Below, one piece after another: positions 37,741-47,368 of a stretch of 64,000 nt of DNA (positions within the stretch are counted from its first letter, which is position 1; each line of letters starts with the position of its first letter). The stretch lies in contig CAVPZS010000005.1 of the NCBI GenBank assembly GCA_963710275.1, positions 496,001 through 560,000 of the forward strand, written 5' to 3'. This DNA is from Rhodoblastus sp963710275 (GTDB taxonomy: Bacteria; Pseudomonadota; Alphaproteobacteria; Rhizobiales; Beijerinckiaceae). The translations under genes were made by a program, and so were the position numbers. The notes under the pieces are model-generated. The model made no database searches. It was not told the DNA's origin and saw nothing but the letters and a program-made list of their open reading frames with translations.

Positions 37741-37919
37741 GGGCTAACTCTTCAAAGGTGCCAAGCTTCGCCCTGAAAGTCGATGTTCCAGCGCGCATCT
37801 GGGTTTGGCGGCATTGCCGGCGGAGGATGCGAATTCGATCTGTCAGGAATTCGACACGGGGGATTGCTTGGGGCGCTTAGCATGTTTCGGCGGGAACGGA
37901 AATGTATCTCCTTGGCAAT

Positions 37920-39680
37920 CTATGCGCGGCCGGCTTCGTCGACTTTCTGTTCACTGGCGTCAGGCGTGACAACAGCGAATGACCAGCTGACTTCAGCGAT
38001 GTCTGCGGCCACGCCATAGACGACAATTTGCTCGCATGGCCGCGGTCCCTCGGGCGCTGCAAAAAAGATGCTCTCTTCAATGTCGACCGGGAGACCACCG
38101 GCTTCGAAAGTGAGAATGGCGCCGTCGGCGGTGCGCAACATCACCCCCGAACCTTCCCAGATACAGCTGACGGCAACAGCGGGGTGAAGATGGAATCGGA
38201 TGGCGTAATGTGCGTCGGTCAGATCCGATCCTCGCGCTGGAGTGAGCGAATCTCGCCCTCTCAATGCCAGGCCGTCGGCCTGCAGCGTCATCTCGCGCTG
38301 GTGGATTAAACCAAATCGTCTTGCGTAACCGTCGTGCGAAGCCTTGATCGATGTCTCTCCGCCGGCTTCAGACCTTTTGACCGGCACGAGCACGGGACCC
38401 GAGATAATTTCGTCATCGAACCAGCTTTGCATTCCGACGTGAGAGCCGAACACACATGAGGACATGTCGTTGAGCGTCAAGGTTGAATGCGCCGCTGTGG
38501 TGCGCGCGCTAGCTCGCAGCTCCGCGCGTTGAGGTCCAGGACTGCCGCAATTAACGACAATTCTTTCGGCTCCCAGCGAAAATTCAAAGGAAAGACAGCC
38601 GGCATGGGCGGCGCATGAGAACAAGGGGGGCGGCGGCGGCCCCGCGTCGACCAGCACCAGCGCGTCGCCGGCTTCCATGCGTTGATAACCGGAATATCGC
38701 GCATTGAAAATCGGTTGTCCGCGGGAATCCTGGTAAGAGAGCGCGATGGCGATGCGATCCGGCGCGGTCACGCCCATGCCATTGAACAAGGCCAGCGACC
38801 CGTCGCCATGCCGAAACATTCGCAAGGCCGGCGTAATGCGGTCGATGGCGTTGAGCAGTTCGGGCGGCGGCGACAGGCCGCGGGCGGCGAAGGCCTGACG
38901 CAAAGGCAGAAGATCGAACAAGAGATCGACAAGCGTCTGTGGGTTGCGGCCGATTGGTCCGCCATCGGGCAGGATTTGCTTGTTCAATTGCGCATTCAAC
39001 GCCGAGATGGCGTTTTTCAGCAAGGACGTCCCCCCCTGCACGCACAGGGCGAAGGCTGTCATGGCGATCGCGGCGGTCAGCTGCATTTCGCCGGCGAGAT
39101 CGTCGCTCGCCAGGCGCCGGAGCAACCAATAGCCACGCGAGAGGACCCGGATGAAGCGCCGATAATCGTCATATTCGACGCCTTCCAGTAGCATGGGCGA
39201 TTGGCTCAGCCAGGAGAGGGTCCGGCGGGCGACCACAACCGGCTGCCAAGCGGGACCGAGTTTTGGCGGCCTGAAAGAGCGATGAATTCTTTGACCAGCG
39301 ATCGCGCATTGGCGCGCGCCAAGCGCCGTATCGGCCGCTCGCAAATGACGCAGCCAGCTAAATCCATTGAGAGTTTGCGTCCATTCCCGCGACGGCGACG
39401 GAAGCTCGAAAGGCGATCGGCCGTGCGCATTGACGATTTTTCCCCCGAACGCATAGTAACCGGCGTAGATATCGGCCGCTATGGTCGGGTCGCCGGTGCG
39501 TATGTCTTGCGGCGCGATCAAAAGCCTTTCCGGCTGACGCGAACGCCATTGGCCAAGCGTCAGCAAAGGCCGGATCAGACCAGCGCGCAATTTGAGCGCG
39601 CCGCGCGCTGTCAGCAGGCGGATAAGACGCAGACGTTCGGCCAGGGGCGAGGCGCTCGAAATCGTCAATAGGATGTTCAT
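37920..39680 (-). CDS. Heparinase II/III family protein
   Basis: 586 residues. The N-terminal half is an alpha/alpha-toroid (SWLRHLRAADTALG, FIRVLSRGYWLLRRLA). The C-terminal heparinase II/III beta-sandwich contains SFEFSLGAERIVVNCGSPGP and AHSTLTLNDMSSCVFGS. Members in Alphaproteobacteria lack an obvious signal peptide and their polysaccharide substrate is unknown. The start is at 39680, and a perfect CtrA-type box lies about 80 bases upstream, hinting at cell-cycle control. It lies between rsmB and purH. Confidence 0.88.
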   Translation of the reverse strand: MNILLTISSASPLAERLRLIRLLTARGALKLRAGLIRPLLTLGQWRSRQPERLLIAPQDIRTGDPTIAADIYAGYYAFGGKIVNAHGRSPFELPSPSREWTQTLNGFSWLRHLRAADTALGARQCAIAGQRIHRSFRPPKLGPAWQPVVVARRTLSWLSQSPMLLEGVEYDDYRRFIRVLSRGYWLLRRLASDDLAGEMQLTAAIAMTAFALCVQGGTSLLKNAISALNAQLNKQILPDGGPIGRNPQTLVDLLFDLLPLRQAFAARGLSPPPELLNAIDRITPALRMFRHGDGSLALFNGMGVTAPDRIAIALSYQDSRGQPIFNARYSGYQRMEAGDALVLVDAGPPPPPLFSCAAHAGCLSFEFSLGAERIVVNCGSPGPQRAELRASARTTAAHSTLTLNDMSSCVFGSHVGMQSWFDDEIISGPVLVPVKRSEAGGETSIKASHDGYARRFGLIHQREMTLQADGLALRGRDSLTPARGSDLTDAHYAIRFHLHPAVAVSCIWEGSGVMLRTADGAILTFEAGGLPVDIEESIFFAAPEGPRPCEQIVVYGVAADIAEVSWSFAVVTPDASEQKVDEAGRA

Positions 39681-39761
39681 TCTCCGATGCGCCGGGCCGT
39701 TGATGTCAAAACGATTGACTTACAGCGGCTCCAACCACGGAAAATCGCCGAACATCGTTAA

Positions 39762-39776
39762 TTAACGGCTAATTAA
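39762..39776. promoter_or_regulatory. CtrA-type box upstream of the heparinase-like gene
   Basis: TTAA (39762-39765), seven bases, TTAA (39773-39776). It is embedded in a perfect inverted repeat GTTAATTA/TAATTAAC with a five-base spacer. It overlaps the rsmB stop and lies 82 bases before the 37920-39680 gene start. AT-rich chance is possible but the spacing is exact. Confidence 0.45.
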
Positions 39777-41185
39777 CCCGTTTTAGACGCGCAATGAAGA
39801 AACCGTCCATGCCTCGTTGCCTTGGATCTTCATCCGGCAGAAAAAAGGGCAGGAGGCGCAGGTCGCCATCGGGCGTCGCCGCCTCTTCGGGAAGGCCAAG
39901 TACGTCCGGGTCGATCTTCTCTCGAGCGATATCCGGATTTCGTCGTAGCAAGGCGGCGATCTGCGCCTCGCCTTCTTCGGGCTCCAGGAACAGGTGCAAT
40001 AAACGAGGCGCCCGCCCGTCTTCAGCAGACTCAAGCGCGCGATCCAGGATTTGAGTCTGGATTGCGGCGAGTGAGATGATGTCGCCCGGCTTTTTTGTCC
40101 AGAGGACATCCGGGCATGCGGCGCGCCGTTCCGGTCGCGGAACAGGGAGCGTCGACCAGAATGGCGTCGAATGGCTCGGCCTTGAAGCTCGCCGCGTCTC
40201 CGACGGCGATCGTAGCCTCGAGTTGTAGCCGTGACAGGTTGACCGTAAGCACCTTCAATCTTTCCGCGGACCTGTCGAGCGCGGTGACGTGAGCGCCTGT
40301 CATGGCAAGCTGAGCCGTCTTGCCGCCAGGCGCGGCGCAAAGATCAAGCACGCGTTGTCCGGGCCGCGCCTCCAGCAGCCGCGCAGGCAAGGCCGCCGCG
40401 GCGTCCTGCACCCACCAGAAACCATTGGCGTAGCCTTCAAGTTCGCGAATCGGGGCGTGCGTTTGCAGGCGCACCGAACCGGTAGGCAGAACGCGTCCGC
40501 CGAGCCTTTCCGCCCAGCCGGCCGGATCGGACTTGACGGTAAGGTCGAGCGTGGGTTCGTCGCGATTGGCGCCCGCTATGGCGTGAGCGCGATCCTCGCC
40601 ATAGATGCGACGCCAGCGGGCCGAGAGCCAATGCGGCGTATCGTCCTCCAAGGGGATCCGATTGGCTCCAGAAATTCTTCTCGGCGGCGAATCAAGTTGC
40701 GTAACACGCCATTGACCAGATTGGCGAAGGGCGCGCTTTTGGGATCCAGCCGGGCGGCTCGGACGGCAAGATCAACCGCGGCATGATCGGGAATGTCAAG
40801 GAAGAGGATCTGCGCGCTTGCCGCGATATGAGGGTCCATTCGAGCGGGCCGCAATTGCGCGGCAGTCCTTTTTCGACCAATTGGCTCAGGGCGAGGCGAA
40901 TGGTGCCCTAATCGCCGCAAGGCGACCGTGGCGATGGAGCGCGCCAATCCGCGATCACGTTCGTCAAGGCTGTTGACAGCGCGATGGCGTCGCGTCCGGT
41001 GCGAAACGCTCGTCGAGATATGGCCGCCTTGAACGACGTCGGAGATTATCGGCCGCCGCGGCGACCCGGGCGGCAAGGCCAGGATGGGCCATGATCTCGT
41101 TTGCCGCATGCTCCTGCTGGCTCGGCTTCGTGCTGGGCTTGTTCTTGCCGGAGCGGCCAAAGGGTTTGCCGAAATTGTGATTCAT
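39769..41185 (-). pseudogene. rsmB: 16S rRNA (cytosine-C5)-methyltransferase RsmB, heavily frameshifted as written
   Basis: NusB-like N-domain followed by a Rossmann methyltransferase. The start is ATG 41185 (MNHNFGKPFG). Recognisable segments are LDERDRGLARSIATVALRRL and FANLVNGVLRNLIRRREEF. They are followed by the SAM-binding DLCAAPGGKTAQLAMTG and the catalytic-cysteine region VDAPCSATGTARR. The end GMDGFFIARLKRVN is at 39769. At least six frame changes are needed, including both extra and missing bases, most between 40640 and 41060 and near 40110-40130 and 40000. All conserved motifs survive, so sequence error is likelier than loss. Confidence 0.88.
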
Positions 41186-41371
41186 TCGCCCCGTAAGTCT
41201 CGTCGGAGTTGCACGCAGGCGGGTTTCGGTTAGTGAATCTGCCTGGAATTTTTTACCATAACGACGGGCGCATGGCCATGCGCGTCCTGGGCGCTTGCGG
41301 TCAAGGCCGGAGTTCCAAGGCGTCGGGCGCCTCAGCAGACTTGCAATGGCGGATTGATCGAAGGGCTTAGC

Positions 41372-41587
41372 ATGTCGGAAACAAAGCGCCTTGAACGCGA
41401 GGACCCTTGCCAGACGGTGGGCAAGGTCTTGAGTCCTCAGGCGCAACGCGCCTTGGCGGAGGCCGAGGAGCGCAGGCGCGGATCGGCGCATCTGCCGGCG
41501 TTGCCGCCGGAATTCAACGGTCCGTCAGGACCGGAGCCAATTCGCTATGGCGACTGGGAGCGCAAGGGCATAGCAAGCGATTTTTAA
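41372..41587 (+). CDS. DUF1674 / SDHAF4-like succinate dehydrogenase assembly factor
   Basis: 71-residue protein with the C-terminal family signature GPSGPEPIRYGDWERKGIASDF split as EFNGPSGPEPIRYGDWERKG and IASDF. The mitochondrial homologue (Sdh8/SDHAF4) binds flavinylated SdhA during complex II assembly. It starts at ATG 41372 and is followed four bases later by gluQ. It is divergent from rsmB, a frequent arrangement in Alphaproteobacteria. Confidence 0.85.
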   Translation: MSETKRLEREDPCQTVGKVLSPQAQRALAEAEERRRGSAHLPALPPEFNGPSGPEPIRYGDWERKGIASDF

Positions 41588-41591
41588 ACAT

Positions 41592-42509
41592 ATGGCTTTT
41601 GAACTCTTGGCGCAGGAAAATAACGCCACGCGGTCATCTGGCAAGCGACCGGTCTTTCGTTTCGCGCCTTCGCCCAACGGCTATCTTCACCTCGGCCATG
41701 CCTATTCCGCTTTGCTCAACCAACGCCTTGCGCGGGAAAGCGGCGGCCGACTTCTGATCCGGATCGAAGATATTGATCGCGAACGTTCGCGTGGCCATTT
41801 CGAAGCGGCGATGCTTGGCGATCTAGCCTGGCTCGGTCTTGATTGGGAGAAGCCGCCGCGTCGACAATCTGAGCACTTTACGAATTATCGCGCCGTCCTT
41901 GACGATTTGACCCGGCGCGGACTTGCTTATCCCTGTTTCTGCTCGCGAGCGGAAATCGCCCAAGCGTCCTCATTGCAGCCAGCCCCGCGGCGAGATCCCG
42001 ATGGCTCGCTTCTTTATCCTGGGACCTGCCGCAATCTTCCGCCTGCCGAGCGCGCGACTCGCATCGCTGCGGGGGCGCAGTTCTCGCTGCGTCTCGACAT
42101 GGCCAAGGCGCTGGCCGAGATCGGGGCGCCGCTGAGCTATCGGGAGTTCCATGAGGATAGCAATAGCGTCGAGATCGCCGCCGATCCGTCTTGCTGGGGC
42201 GATGTCCTGATCGGACGTCGTGACGTGCCGGCTTCCTATCATCTAGCCTGCACGCTCGATGACCATTGGCAAGGCGTCACCGATGTCGTTCGCGGCGCCG
42301 ACCTCGAAGCGGCCAGCAGTTTGCACCGGGTCCTTCAGGCGCTCCTTGGACTGCGGACGCCCGATTATCACCATCACCGGTTGGTGCTGGACGAACAGGG
42401 ACGCAAATTGTCGAAAAGCCAGTCCGCGATCAGTTTGCGTGAATTGCGCGCCCATGGCGAAACGGCGGCCAGTCTGCGCGATCGTCTCGCGCAGCTGATG
42501 GCCGGATAA
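41592..42509 (+). CDS. gluQ: Glutamyl-Q tRNA(Asp) synthetase
   Basis: Truncated GluRS paralogue that attaches glutamate to queuosine in tRNA-Asp. It has the HIGH-like PNGYLHLGHA, a zinc site beginning CFC (YPCFCSRAEI), the DVVRGADL block and the KMSKS-like KLSKS. It lacks the anticodon-binding domain; 305 residues is the expected length. It is probably cotranscribed with the upstream SDHAF4-like gene. Confidence 0.93.
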   Translation: MAFELLAQENNATRSSGKRPVFRFAPSPNGYLHLGHAYSALLNQRLARESGGRLLIRIEDIDRERSRGHFEAAMLGDLAWLGLDWEKPPRRQSEHFTNYRAVLDDLTRRGLAYPCFCSRAEIAQASSLQPAPRRDPDGSLLYPGTCRNLPPAERATRIAAGAQFSLRLDMAKALAEIGAPLSYREFHEDSNSVEIAADPSCWGDVLIGRRDVPASYHLACTLDDHWQGVTDVVRGADLEAASSLHRVLQALLGLRTPDYHHHRLVLDEQGRKLSKSQSAISLRELRAHGETAASLRDRLAQLMAG

Positions 42510-42521
42510 ATCCAGGCGGTC

Positions 42522-43052
42522 TCAGGGCTGCATGATGACCGGCGTGCCGACGCTGACGCGGTCGTAGAGGTCGGAGACGTCCTCGTTCAGCATGCGGATG
42601 CAACCATAAGACGCGCGAGAGCCAATCGAGGCGCGCATCCTCTGCGTCGTGCCGTGAATAGCGATCTGATGGCGGTCGAGCACCATCGCCGCGATACCCA
42701 TGGGATTGCTGGGCGAGCCGCCCCTTATCAAATTCGGCAAATTCGGATGGTCGTGCTTGACGACGGCGGGTGGCGTCCAGTCCGGATGGGAATATTTACC
42801 TTCGATTCGCGCCGCGCCGAGCCATTCCTTCCCAGGCTTGGCGACAGCCACAGGATACTGGATCGCCTTGCCGTCATCGAGGACATAAAAGAGCTTCCGC
42901 TGGCTCATGCTGATGATGATCGTGCCTGCGTTGAAGCTGGAGCGGTAAGTCACGACATTGTTATGGGCTTGCGCGGAGCCGATCGGCGCCGCAATTGCGA
43001 CGATGGCCCCGACGAGGAGCGCGGCGGCTGTGGAATATTTTTGTTGATGCAT
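42522..43052 (-). CDS. L,D-transpeptidase (YkuD/ErfK family)
   Basis: Exported peptidoglycan cross-linking or lipoprotein-anchoring enzyme. From ATG 43052 there is a signal peptide (AAALLVGAIVAIAAPIGSAQA). The YkuD domain carries catalytic His in IAIHGTT and the nucleophile Cys in SYGCIRM. The product has 176 residues, intact. It converges with gluQ 12 bases away. An upstream ATG at 43124 would disturb the signal peptide. Confidence 0.92.
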   Translation of the reverse strand: MHQQKYSTAAALLVGAIVAIAAPIGSAQAHNNVVTYRSSFNAGTIIISMSQRKLFYVLDDGKAIQYPVAVAKPGKEWLGAARIEGKYSHPDWTPPAVVKHDHPNLPNLIRGGSPSNPMGIAAMVLDRHQIAIHGTTQRMRASIGSRASYGCIRMLNEDVSDLYDRVSVGTPVIMQP

Positions 43053-43217
43053 TGGCGGTGGACCCCGGCGGACGTCGCGATTGACGGCCTGTTCTTGCAG
43101 CGTGCCGCCAAAAACCTTCGTCATCTAGCGCAATGGCGCCGCACTTCGCCCAATATTTGCCGGATTGGTAAAATTATTCTTTCTTTGTGTTTGGGGCGAG
43201 TTCGACGTCGACAATAA

Positions 43218-43246
43218 AAAAGCCGGGCATTTTTCGCCCGGCTTTT
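43218..43246 (-). terminator. Intrinsic terminator downstream of acs
   Basis: GCCGGGC (43222-43228) pairs with GCCCGGC (43236-43242) around a seven-base loop, flanked by A and T runs. On the minus strand the stem is followed by six or so T, about 25 bases after the acs stop. Confidence 0.88.
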
Positions 43247-43268
43247 GTTCCAACGTCCCGAGAGCGAG

Positions 43269-45206
43269 TTAGCCGCCCCGATTTTCGATCAGGTCGTCGA
43301 CCACAGTCGGGTCGGCGAGGGTCGAGGTGTCGCCCAGCGAGCTGAAATCGTTCTCGGCGATCTTGCGCAGGATGCGGCGCATGATCTTGCCCGAACGGGT
43401 CTTCGGCAATCCGGGCGAGAACTGGATCACGTCCGGCGACGCAATGGGGCCGATTTCCTTGCGCACCCAGGCGACGAGCTCCTTGCGCAGCTCTTCGGTC
43501 GGCTCCACGCCTTCCATCACCGTGACATAGGCGTAGATGCCCTGGCCCTTGAGGTCGTGCGGATAGCCCACGACCGCGGCTTCAGAAACGGCCGCGTGGG
43601 CGACCAGCGCGCTTTCGACTTCCGCCGTGCCCATCCGGTGGCCGGAGACATTGATGACGTCATCGACGCGGCCAGTGATCCAGTAATATCCATCGGCGTC
43701 CCGGCGGCAGCCGTCGCCAGTGAAATATTTCCCCGGATAGGTCGAGAAATAGGTCTGCTGGAAGCGCTCATGATCGTGATAGAGCGTGCGCATCATGCCT
43801 GGCCAGGAATCGGCGATGACCAGGTTTCCCTCGCAGGGGCCGACGATTTCCGTACCCGCGGCGTCCACCACCTGCGGCTGCACGCCGAAGAACGGACGGG
43901 TCGCCGAGCCCGGCTTCAACGCAGTCGCGCCAGGCAGCGGCGTAATCAGAATGCCGCCTGTTTCGGTCTGCCACCAGGTATCGACAATCGGGCAACGATC
44001 TTCGCCGACGACGCGATGGTACCATTCCCAGGCTTCCGGGTTGATCGGCTCGCCGACCGAGCCGAGCAGTCGCAAGCTTTTCCGCGAGGTCTTCTTCACC
44101 GGCTCCTCGCCGGCGCCCATCAGCGAGCGGATGGCGGTCGGCGCGGTATAGAAAATATTGACCTGATGCTTGTCCACAACGTCCCAGAAGCGGGAAATGG
44201 AGGGATAATTGGGAATGCCCTCGAACATCAATGTGGTCGCGCCATTGGCCAGCGGACCGTAGACGATATAGCTGTGGCCGGTCACCCAGCCCACGTCGGC
44301 GGTGCACCAATAGACGTCGCCGTCGTGATAGTCGAAGACATATTGATGGGTCATCGACGCATAGACGAGGTAGCCGCCGGTGCAATGCTGCACGCCTTTG
44401 GGCGCGCCGGTCGAGCCCGAGGTATAGAGAATGAACAGCGGATCTTCTGCGTTCATCTCGGTAGGGGGGCAATCGGTCGAAGCCTTGGCGGTCTCTTCAT
44501 GCCACCAGCAATCGCGGCCTTCTTTCCAGGCGACATTGCCGCCGGTGCGCTTGACGACGATCTGCGTCTTGACGATGTCGCCCGTTTTGTCAATGGCGAC
44601 GTCGGAATTGGCCTTGAGCGGCACCTTGCGGCCGCCGCGCAGGCCTTCGTCGGCGGTAATGACGACCTTTGACTTGCAGCCCTCGATGCGTCCGGCCAGG
44701 GAATCCGGCGAAAAACCGCCAAAGACGATGGAATGGACGGCGCCGATGCGGGCGCAGGCCAGCATGGCGTAGGCGGCTTCGGGGATCATCGGCAGGTAGA
44801 TGGTGACGGTGTCGCCTTTGGCGACGCCTTTTGACTTCAGCACGTTGGCGAAGCGGCTGACTTCCTCGTGGAGCTGCTTGTAAGTGATCTTCTTGGAATC
44901 GTCGGGGCTGTCGCCTTCCCAGATGATCGCGACCTGATCTCCGCGTTTGGCGAGGTGACGGTCAATGCAGTTCATCGCGACATTTGTCGTGCCGTCCTCG
45001 AACCATTTGATCGCCACATTATGCGGATCGAAGGAGGTATGCTTCACCTTGGTGAAGGGCTTGATCCAATCAATGCGCTTGCCGTGCTCCGCCCAAAAGG
45101 CGTCCGGATCGGAAACCGAGCGCGCATACATTTCCTTGTATTTCGCGTCGTTGATAAAAGCGCGGCTTTCCCACTCCGTCGGAACGGCGTAAATTTTCTC
45201 CGACAT
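43269..45206 (-). CDS. acs: Acetyl-CoA synthetase (AMP-forming)
   Basis: Converts acetate, ATP and CoA to acetyl-CoA. The AMP-binding loop is YTSGSTGAPKGVQH and a second motif is DTWWQTETGGI. The C-terminal PKTRSGKIMRRILRKIA contains the lysine that Pat-type GNAT enzymes acetylate to switch Acs off. Full length (645 residues), clean frame. A bifunctional acyl-CoA synthetase/GNAT gene that could act as such an acetyltransferase is at 57.8-60.5 kb. Confidence 0.97.
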   Translation of the reverse strand: MSEKIYAVPTEWESRAFINDAKYKEMYARSVSDPDAFWAEHGKRIDWIKPFTKVKHTSFDPHNVAIKWFEDGTTNVAMNCIDRHLAKRGDQVAIIWEGDSPDDSKKITYKQLHEEVSRFANVLKSKGVAKGDTVTIYLPMIPEAAYAMLACARIGAVHSIVFGGFSPDSLAGRIEGCKSKVVITADEGLRGGRKVPLKANSDVAIDKTGDIVKTQIVVKRTGGNVAWKEGRDCWWHEETAKASTDCPPTEMNAEDPLFILYTSGSTGAPKGVQHCTGGYLVYASMTHQYVFDYHDGDVYWCTADVGWVTGHSYIVYGPLANGATTLMFEGIPNYPSISRFWDVVDKHQVNIFYTAPTAIRSLMGAGEEPVKKTSRKSLRLLGSVGEPINPEAWEWYHRVVGEDRCPIVDTWWQTETGGILITPLPGATALKPGSATRPFFGVQPQVVDAAGTEIVGPCEGNLVIADSWPGMMRTLYHDHERFQQTYFSTYPGKYFTGDGCRRDADGYYWITGRVDDVINVSGHRMGTAEVESALVAHAAVSEAAVVGYPHDLKGQGIYAYVTVMEGVEPTEELRKELVAWVRKEIGPIASPDVIQFSPGLPKTRSGKIMRRILRKIAENDFSSLGDTSTLADPTVVDDLIENRGG

Positions 45207-45442
45207 TACTTCCTCCCGGACAAAAAGCGACGCCGCTGGCTTGTTTCGTCAGCGCGCGCCGTTCAATCGAGCCGCATTATGGCTTATTGGCTCAAATTCC
45301 CACAAGCGGTGGAACGTCGAACTTTGGTCCTGCGACCTTGGGGGAAGCCGCGCAAAAATTTGCGCCCGGAGTTGCCTTGGGATCAATTGCTTTGCCATGG
45401 CGCGACGACCAACGAACGACGGTTTGACCACGCCCAATGGGC

Positions 45443-46084
45443 TCAGGGACATTCCTTACGGACTTTTTCCAGCGCCTGGCCCAACCCGCCGAGCGAATAG
45501 GTGTCGGTCGTGACTTTGCCCTTTGCGGAAGCGGCTTTCACAACCAGTTTTGATCCCTTTTTCATGGCGTCGATAAGCCGGCCTTCTTCAGCCGCATTCT
45601 TGACCCACGCGTTCGAGCCTTTGGCGATCAGTCCGAATTCCGAATCCCCTATTTCCGCAGTCGCTTCGCTGCCGTCTTTCATCGGAAATCCCATGATGAT
45701 CGAGATTTCGTTTTTGACGTTTTCCGCCGGTCGATAGGAAATGAAGACAAACGCCGAGTCGCGCTTTGTGGTGGCGGGGTCGCGCGTCTTTGGCTGGGAA
45801 AGCGCGTAGCATGTTTTCGTTTTGCCCTGGGTTTGATAGGCGCCCCATTCGCCAAAGGTTCCGATTTGGGTCGATTTGCTTTGGTCCGAACGCTTCTTGT
45901 CGGAATCCTTGTCGGCCTTCGAGCCTTTTGACTTCGAGTCCTTCGCCTTCTTGTCGGACTTCGCGTGAGTCGGCTTGCCGTCATCCTGAGCCTGGGCGCT
46001 GCGTGCCGGTCCGAGTGTGAACACAAGGGCAATGGCGGCGCCGGTCAGGAGAAGGCGCGCGCGATGCGGAACGGGAAGGATCAT
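45443..46084 (-). CDS. Invasion-associated locus B (IalB)-like periplasmic protein
   Basis: From ATG 46084 a signal peptide (LLLTGAAIALVFTLGPA, cleavage near AQAQ) leads into a Lys/Ser/Asp-rich linker (residues about 35-75). The IalB fold follows: IGTFGEWGAYQ, CYALSQPKTRDP, FVFISYRPAENVKNEISIIM. IalB was first described as a Bartonella erythrocyte-invasion factor. Homologues are widespread in free-living Alphaproteobacteria and their role is unknown. The low-complexity linker is unusual but not unique. Confidence 0.85.
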   Translation of the reverse strand: MILPVPHRARLLLTGAAIALVFTLGPARSAQAQDDGKPTHAKSDKKAKDSKSKGSKADKDSDKKRSDQSKSTQIGTFGEWGAYQTQGKTKTCYALSQPKTRDPATTKRDSAFVFISYRPAENVKNEISIIMGFPMKDGSEATAEIGDSEFGLIAKGSNAWVKNAAEEGRLIDAMKKGSKLVVKAASAKGKVTTDTYSLGGLGQALEKVRKECP

Positions 46085-46279
46085 GAAGCAACCGTTGTCT
46101 GGATGAGCGGGAATCGAATCACACAATCGCATCATAAGCCAATCCCTGGCCGTCAGGAATCCTGGGATGCCTGCCCTTAGGCTGCGAAGCGGGCGAAAAT
46201 CGGACGGCTGGCAAGAGATTGCCGGCCGGCCTATATTTGCGACGACATAAGGCCTTTCGTTCAGAATTGGAAAAGCTCA

Positions 46280-47257
46280 ATGATTGCGGCACTTTGTGAA
46301 AATTACGGCCCGCCAGAAGCCCTTGTGCTGCGCGAATTGCCAGATCCGTCGCCCGGCCCGGGAGAGGTCGTCGTCGCGCCGTCGCGGGTCGCCTTGAATT
46401 TCTTTGATACGCTGATCATTGAAAACAAATATCAAATCAAGCCGGCGCTTCCCTTTTCGCCGGGCGGCGAATTTTGCGGCCGGATCGTCGCGCTGGGCGA
46501 AGGGGTCTCCGGTTTGGAGCTTGGCCAGCGGGTCGCGGGGAGTTGCGGTTTTGGCGCCGCGCGCACACGTCTTGTCTTCCCCGCGACGAAACTGTCAGTT
46601 GTTCCGGAATCTGTGAGCGACGATCAGGCCGCGGGGCTTTTCGTCACCTATGGCACGTCGCTCCATGCCTTGCGCCAAAGGGCGGATCTGCAGCCGGGCG
46701 AGACCCTTGCCGTCCTTGGCGCCTCGGGCGGGGTTGGACTGGCGGCGGTAGAAATCGGCGCCGCCATGGGCGCGCATGTCATCGCTTGCGCATCTTCGCC
46801 AGAAAAAGTAGCTTTTGCGCAGGCTTACGGCGCCAGCGAAGGGATCGTCTATTCGCAGGACGACCTCAAGGAGGCGCTGAAGCAGCGCACGAACGGCAAG
46901 GGCGTCGACTGCGTCTATGATGCGATTGGCGGGGCCTATAGCGAATCGGCGCTGCGGGCCATGGCTTGGAAAGGGCGCTTTCTGGTCATTGGATTTGCTT
47001 CCGGAGAAATACCGAAAATTCCGCTCAATCTCGCCTTGCTCAAGGGCTGCGCCATTCTCGGCGTCTATTGGGGCGAATTCGTCAAACGCGAACCGCAAGT
47101 CCATCTCGAAAATATGGCGCAGATTTTCGATTGGCTTTCGAGGGGCCTACTGTCGGCGCATGTGCAGGCCGTCTATCCCATGGCGGAAATAGCCAAGGCG
47201 TTGCATGTGCTGAAGAGCCGTCAGGCTCAGGGCAAGGTCCTCCTTTCCATTTCATGA
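46280..47257 (+). CDS. NADPH:quinone oxidoreductase, zinc-independent MDR family
   Basis: 325 residues. The N-domain is LVLRELPDPSPGPGEVVV. The Rossmann motif is LGASGGVGLAAVEIGAAMGA. The C-terminal end HVLKSRQAQGKVLLSI is typical of QOR-like reductases. Zinc-ligand cysteines of alcohol dehydrogenases are absent. Possible substrates are quinones or enoyl thioesters. It stands alone between ialB and lemA. Confidence 0.88.
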   Translation: MIAALCENYGPPEALVLRELPDPSPGPGEVVVAPSRVALNFFDTLIIENKYQIKPALPFSPGGEFCGRIVALGEGVSGLELGQRVAGSCGFGAARTRLVFPATKLSVVPESVSDDQAAGLFVTYGTSLHALRQRADLQPGETLAVLGASGGVGLAAVEIGAAMGAHVIACASSPEKVAFAQAYGASEGIVYSQDDLKEALKQRTNGKGVDCVYDAIGGAYSESALRAMAWKGRFLVIGFASGEIPKIPLNLALLKGCAILGVYWGEFVKREPQVHLENMAQIFDWLSRGLLSAHVQAVYPMAEIAKALHVLKSRQAQGKVLLSIS

Positions 47258-47368
47258 GGGAAATTTGCTCTGGCTTAGCGGCCCAGGCCTCCCTAGATTA
47301 GGCGGGTCTTCTCTGCGCCGCCAGCAATGGGCGTCGCATCCGCTCCCCTCATTCGAGGATATGCAGCA

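Noticed and set aside
43245..44672. 475-codon plus-strand frame across acs
   Set aside because: Antisense shadow of acs, which is full length with all motifs.
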